A DNA stretch of 6,852 nucleotides, taken from contig JAEDCY010000071.1 in NCBI GenBank assembly GCA_016293915.1, positions 1 to 6,852 of the forward strand, written 5' to 3'. This DNA comes from Treponema sp. Its GTDB lineage: Bacteria > Spirochaetota > Spirochaetia > Treponematales > Treponemataceae. The position numbers and the translations under genes were made by a program. The notes below the pieces were generated by a model. The model saw nothing but the letters and a program-made list of their open reading frames with translations. It was not told the origin of the DNA and ran no database searches. Below are positions 6,195 through 6,852 of the stretch, piece after piece; position 1 is the stretch's first letter, and each line of letters begins with the position of its first letter.

Positions 6195-6485
6195 TTAGCA
6201 AACTTCGCAGTTATCAGCCTTGTTAGTAGTAACAGGCTTTCCTGCTGCAGTTGCCTTCTTTCCTGCGATTGTAAAGCATTTGCCGCTTACATGGTATTCA
6301 ATCTTGCAGAAGTGGTCGATGTCGATTTTGGCTGGTTTTTCGCCGGTGTATTCGGCACCTTCAATCTGGATGATTGTTCCTGGCTCTGCCCATGGAGCAG
6401 TGAGGAGTTCAACCTTTTCTTTGCCGTCTTCTGTGTAGTCGCAGGCAAGGAGCATTCCGCGGCTCGATGTGCTCGTTGAAGTATT
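6195..6485 (-). pseudogene. Truncated C-terminus of methionyl-tRNA synthetase (tRNA-binding domain)
   Basis: The frame runs 97 codons from a TAA at 6488-6486 to a TAA at 6197-6195. From SSRGMLLACDYTEDG through VELLTAPWAEPGTIIQIEG it matches the end of the EMAP/Trbp111-type tRNA-binding domain of MetG, where the pattern SRGMLLAA...PGT is characteristic. The remaining 50 residues (to DNCEVC) look like the extra tail I would expect in spirochaetal MetG. Everything before SRGM is missing: the whole catalytic core, anticodon domain and most of the OB fold. The only ATG (6455) would give 86 residues and has no ribosome binding site, so a functional product is unlikely. Upstream sequence passes at once into a short AT-rich stretch and then the GC-rich repeat at 6505-6714. 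A functional metG must lie elsewhere. Assignment to MetG rather than another EMAP-domain protein is from memory of the motif. Confidence 0.6.
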
Positions 6486-6504
6486 TTATAGTAAATATAA
6501 ATAT

Positions 6505-6714
6505 GGGCGTTCCCCTGCGCTCTCTCACTATGTTCGGTCGCTCCGGGGCGCTATGTTACGGGTTCCGCTTTCGCTCCAGCCACCCCAGCTGTCGCTGGCC
6601 TTCGCAGCATAGCTGCTCGGAGACTCGCTCAAAATGCTCCACTGGAGCATTTTGCCGGCTTTCAGCCGTCGCTCCCTAGGTGGCCGCCTTCGGCGCCCTT
6701 CACAGCGCTAACGC
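6505..6714. repeat. GC-rich mosaic of short palindromes, candidate non-autonomous repeat element
   Basis: About 210 bases, much richer in G and C than the flanks, with no convincing gene on either strand. At least five hairpins follow one another: CCAGC/GCTGG (6585-6598), GCAGC/GCTGC (6604-6616), a 25-base palindrome (6630-6654), CGGCT/AGCCG (6656-6668) and CGCC/GGCG (6685-6695). The ends are loosely inverted: GGCGTT with GCGCT on the left (6506-6521) and AGCGCT with AACGC on the right (6704-6714). This fits a repeat family or MITE-like element, but no second copy is in the window and no target duplication is obvious. Confidence 0.5.
6630..6654. repeat. Perfect 25-base palindrome within the GC-rich repeat
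   Basis: CAAAATGCTCCA (6630-6641) and TGGAGCATTTTG (6643-6654) are exact reverse complements around a single C. It is the most stable single element of the repeat. It ends in TTTTG on the plus strand and, by symmetry, on the minus strand, so it might also terminate transcription in either direction. Confidence 0.7.
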
Positions 6715-6725
6715 ATTTTTATTAG

Positions 6726-6754
6726 TGGAAAATTCAAAATATTTGACTTATAAT
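6726..6754 (+). promoter_or_regulatory. Predicted promoter of the methyltransferase-like gene
   Basis: A perfect -10 box, TATAAT, lies at 6749-6754, with a 4-of-6 match to the -35 consensus (TGGAAA, 6726-6731) 17 bases upstream. The start codon at 6762 is only seven bases past the -10 box, where transcription itself would be expected to begin. The nearby TTGACT (6743-6748) directly abuts the -10 box and cannot be its partner. Confidence 0.4.
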
Positions 6755-6761
6755 ACATTTA

Positions 6762-6852
6762 ATGAATACTGCGATTTTAAGTAGTTTTGATAAATACACA
6801 ACTTTCTCATTTGGCGGAAAAACGCTGACTTTCCGAACTTGTAATGGTTTGG
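6762..6852 (+). CDS. N-terminal part of a probable RsmC-like class I methyltransferase
   Basis: Thirty codons are visible before the right edge: MNTAILSSFDKYTTF, then SFGGKTLTFRTCNGL. The second half resembles the segment before the SAM-binding domain in RsmC/YbxB-type small-subunit rRNA guanine-N2 methyltransferases, which commonly read FxxxGKxxxFxTxxGLFS. No catalytic or SAM-binding motif is in the window, so the family call rests on one short motif and is tentative. No ribosome binding site precedes the ATG, and the -10 box is seven bases away. Either the message is leaderless or the true start lies further on, though no further ATG is seen in frame. Confidence 0.45.
   Translation, partial: MNTAILSSFDKYTTFSFGGKTLTFRTCNGL

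Noticed and set aside
6123..6479. A 118-codon plus-strand open frame containing RHAELVSAS
   Set aside because: It begins inside two hairpin repeats and then runs antisense to the MetG-like fragment. RHAELVSAS is a well-known translation of an intergenic repeat. No ribosome binding site precedes it.
6467..6679. A 70-codon plus-strand open frame in the GC-rich block
   Set aside because: It lies within the palindrome mosaic, is rich in Ser, Arg and Cys as expected of translated repeats, and has no start signal.
6505..6714. The palindrome block as a CRISPR array
   Set aside because: The hairpins differ from one another and no identical repeat with regular spacing is present; no cas gene is nearby.
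6743..6754. TTGACT followed by TATAAT as one promoter
   Set aside because: The two boxes touch, with no spacer, so they cannot serve as a -35/-10 pair; only TATAAT was kept, with a weaker upstream partner.

Overview
The window looks like chromosome from a gut- or rumen-type Treponema (Spirochaetes). This placement is inferred, not proven. It rests on an AT-rich backbone with GC-rich intergenic hairpin repeats, a fermentative LdhA-type D-lactate dehydrogenase, and a fragment resembling the long C-terminal tail I would expect on a spirochaetal methionyl-tRNA synthetase. No rRNA, tRNA, CRISPR array, transposase or phage gene is visible.

Layout. (1) Bases 1-2025, minus strand: a tight three-gene unit made of an Eis-like GNAT acetyltransferase, a histidine phosphatase, and the first 31 codons of an unrecognised protein that runs off the left edge. 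(2) Bases 2026-2184: a divergent promoter region containing an inverted repeat. (3) Bases 2185-3567, plus strand: a complete MATE-family efflux transporter, followed by a possible terminator hairpin. (4) Bases 3568-4247: mostly non-coding, with a weak TPR-like reading frame that looks like a gene remnant. (5) Bases 4248-5246, plus strand: D-lactate dehydrogenase (ldhA-type). (6) Bases 5262-5818, minus strand: a toxin-antitoxin pair (DUF4258 toxin, then a YgiT/MqsA-type zinc-finger antitoxin) with its own promoter, convergent with ldhA and only 15 bases from it. (7) Bases 5878-6715: a decayed, repeat-rich zone. It holds an orphan C-terminal coding remnant, three consecutive short hairpin repeats, the severed C-terminus of a MetG-like tRNA-binding domain, and a roughly 210-base GC-rich mosaic of palindromes. 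(8) Bases 6762-6852, plus strand: the start of what looks like an RsmC-like methyltransferase, with a -10 box so close to the ATG that a leaderless message is plausible.

How it fits together. The left half is ordinary accessory chromosome: acetylation (Eis-like) and efflux (MATE) from one divergent control region could both serve detoxification, though that link is inference. LdhA re-oxidises NADH by reducing pyruvate to D-lactate during fermentation. The right third looks like a rearrangement or insertion site: a toxin-antitoxin module, two gene ends lacking their 5' portions, and several repeat types packed together. I found no clearly new multi-gene system. The best leads are the composite repeat zone with its gene fragments, the toxin-first TA operon, and the possible leaderless gene.
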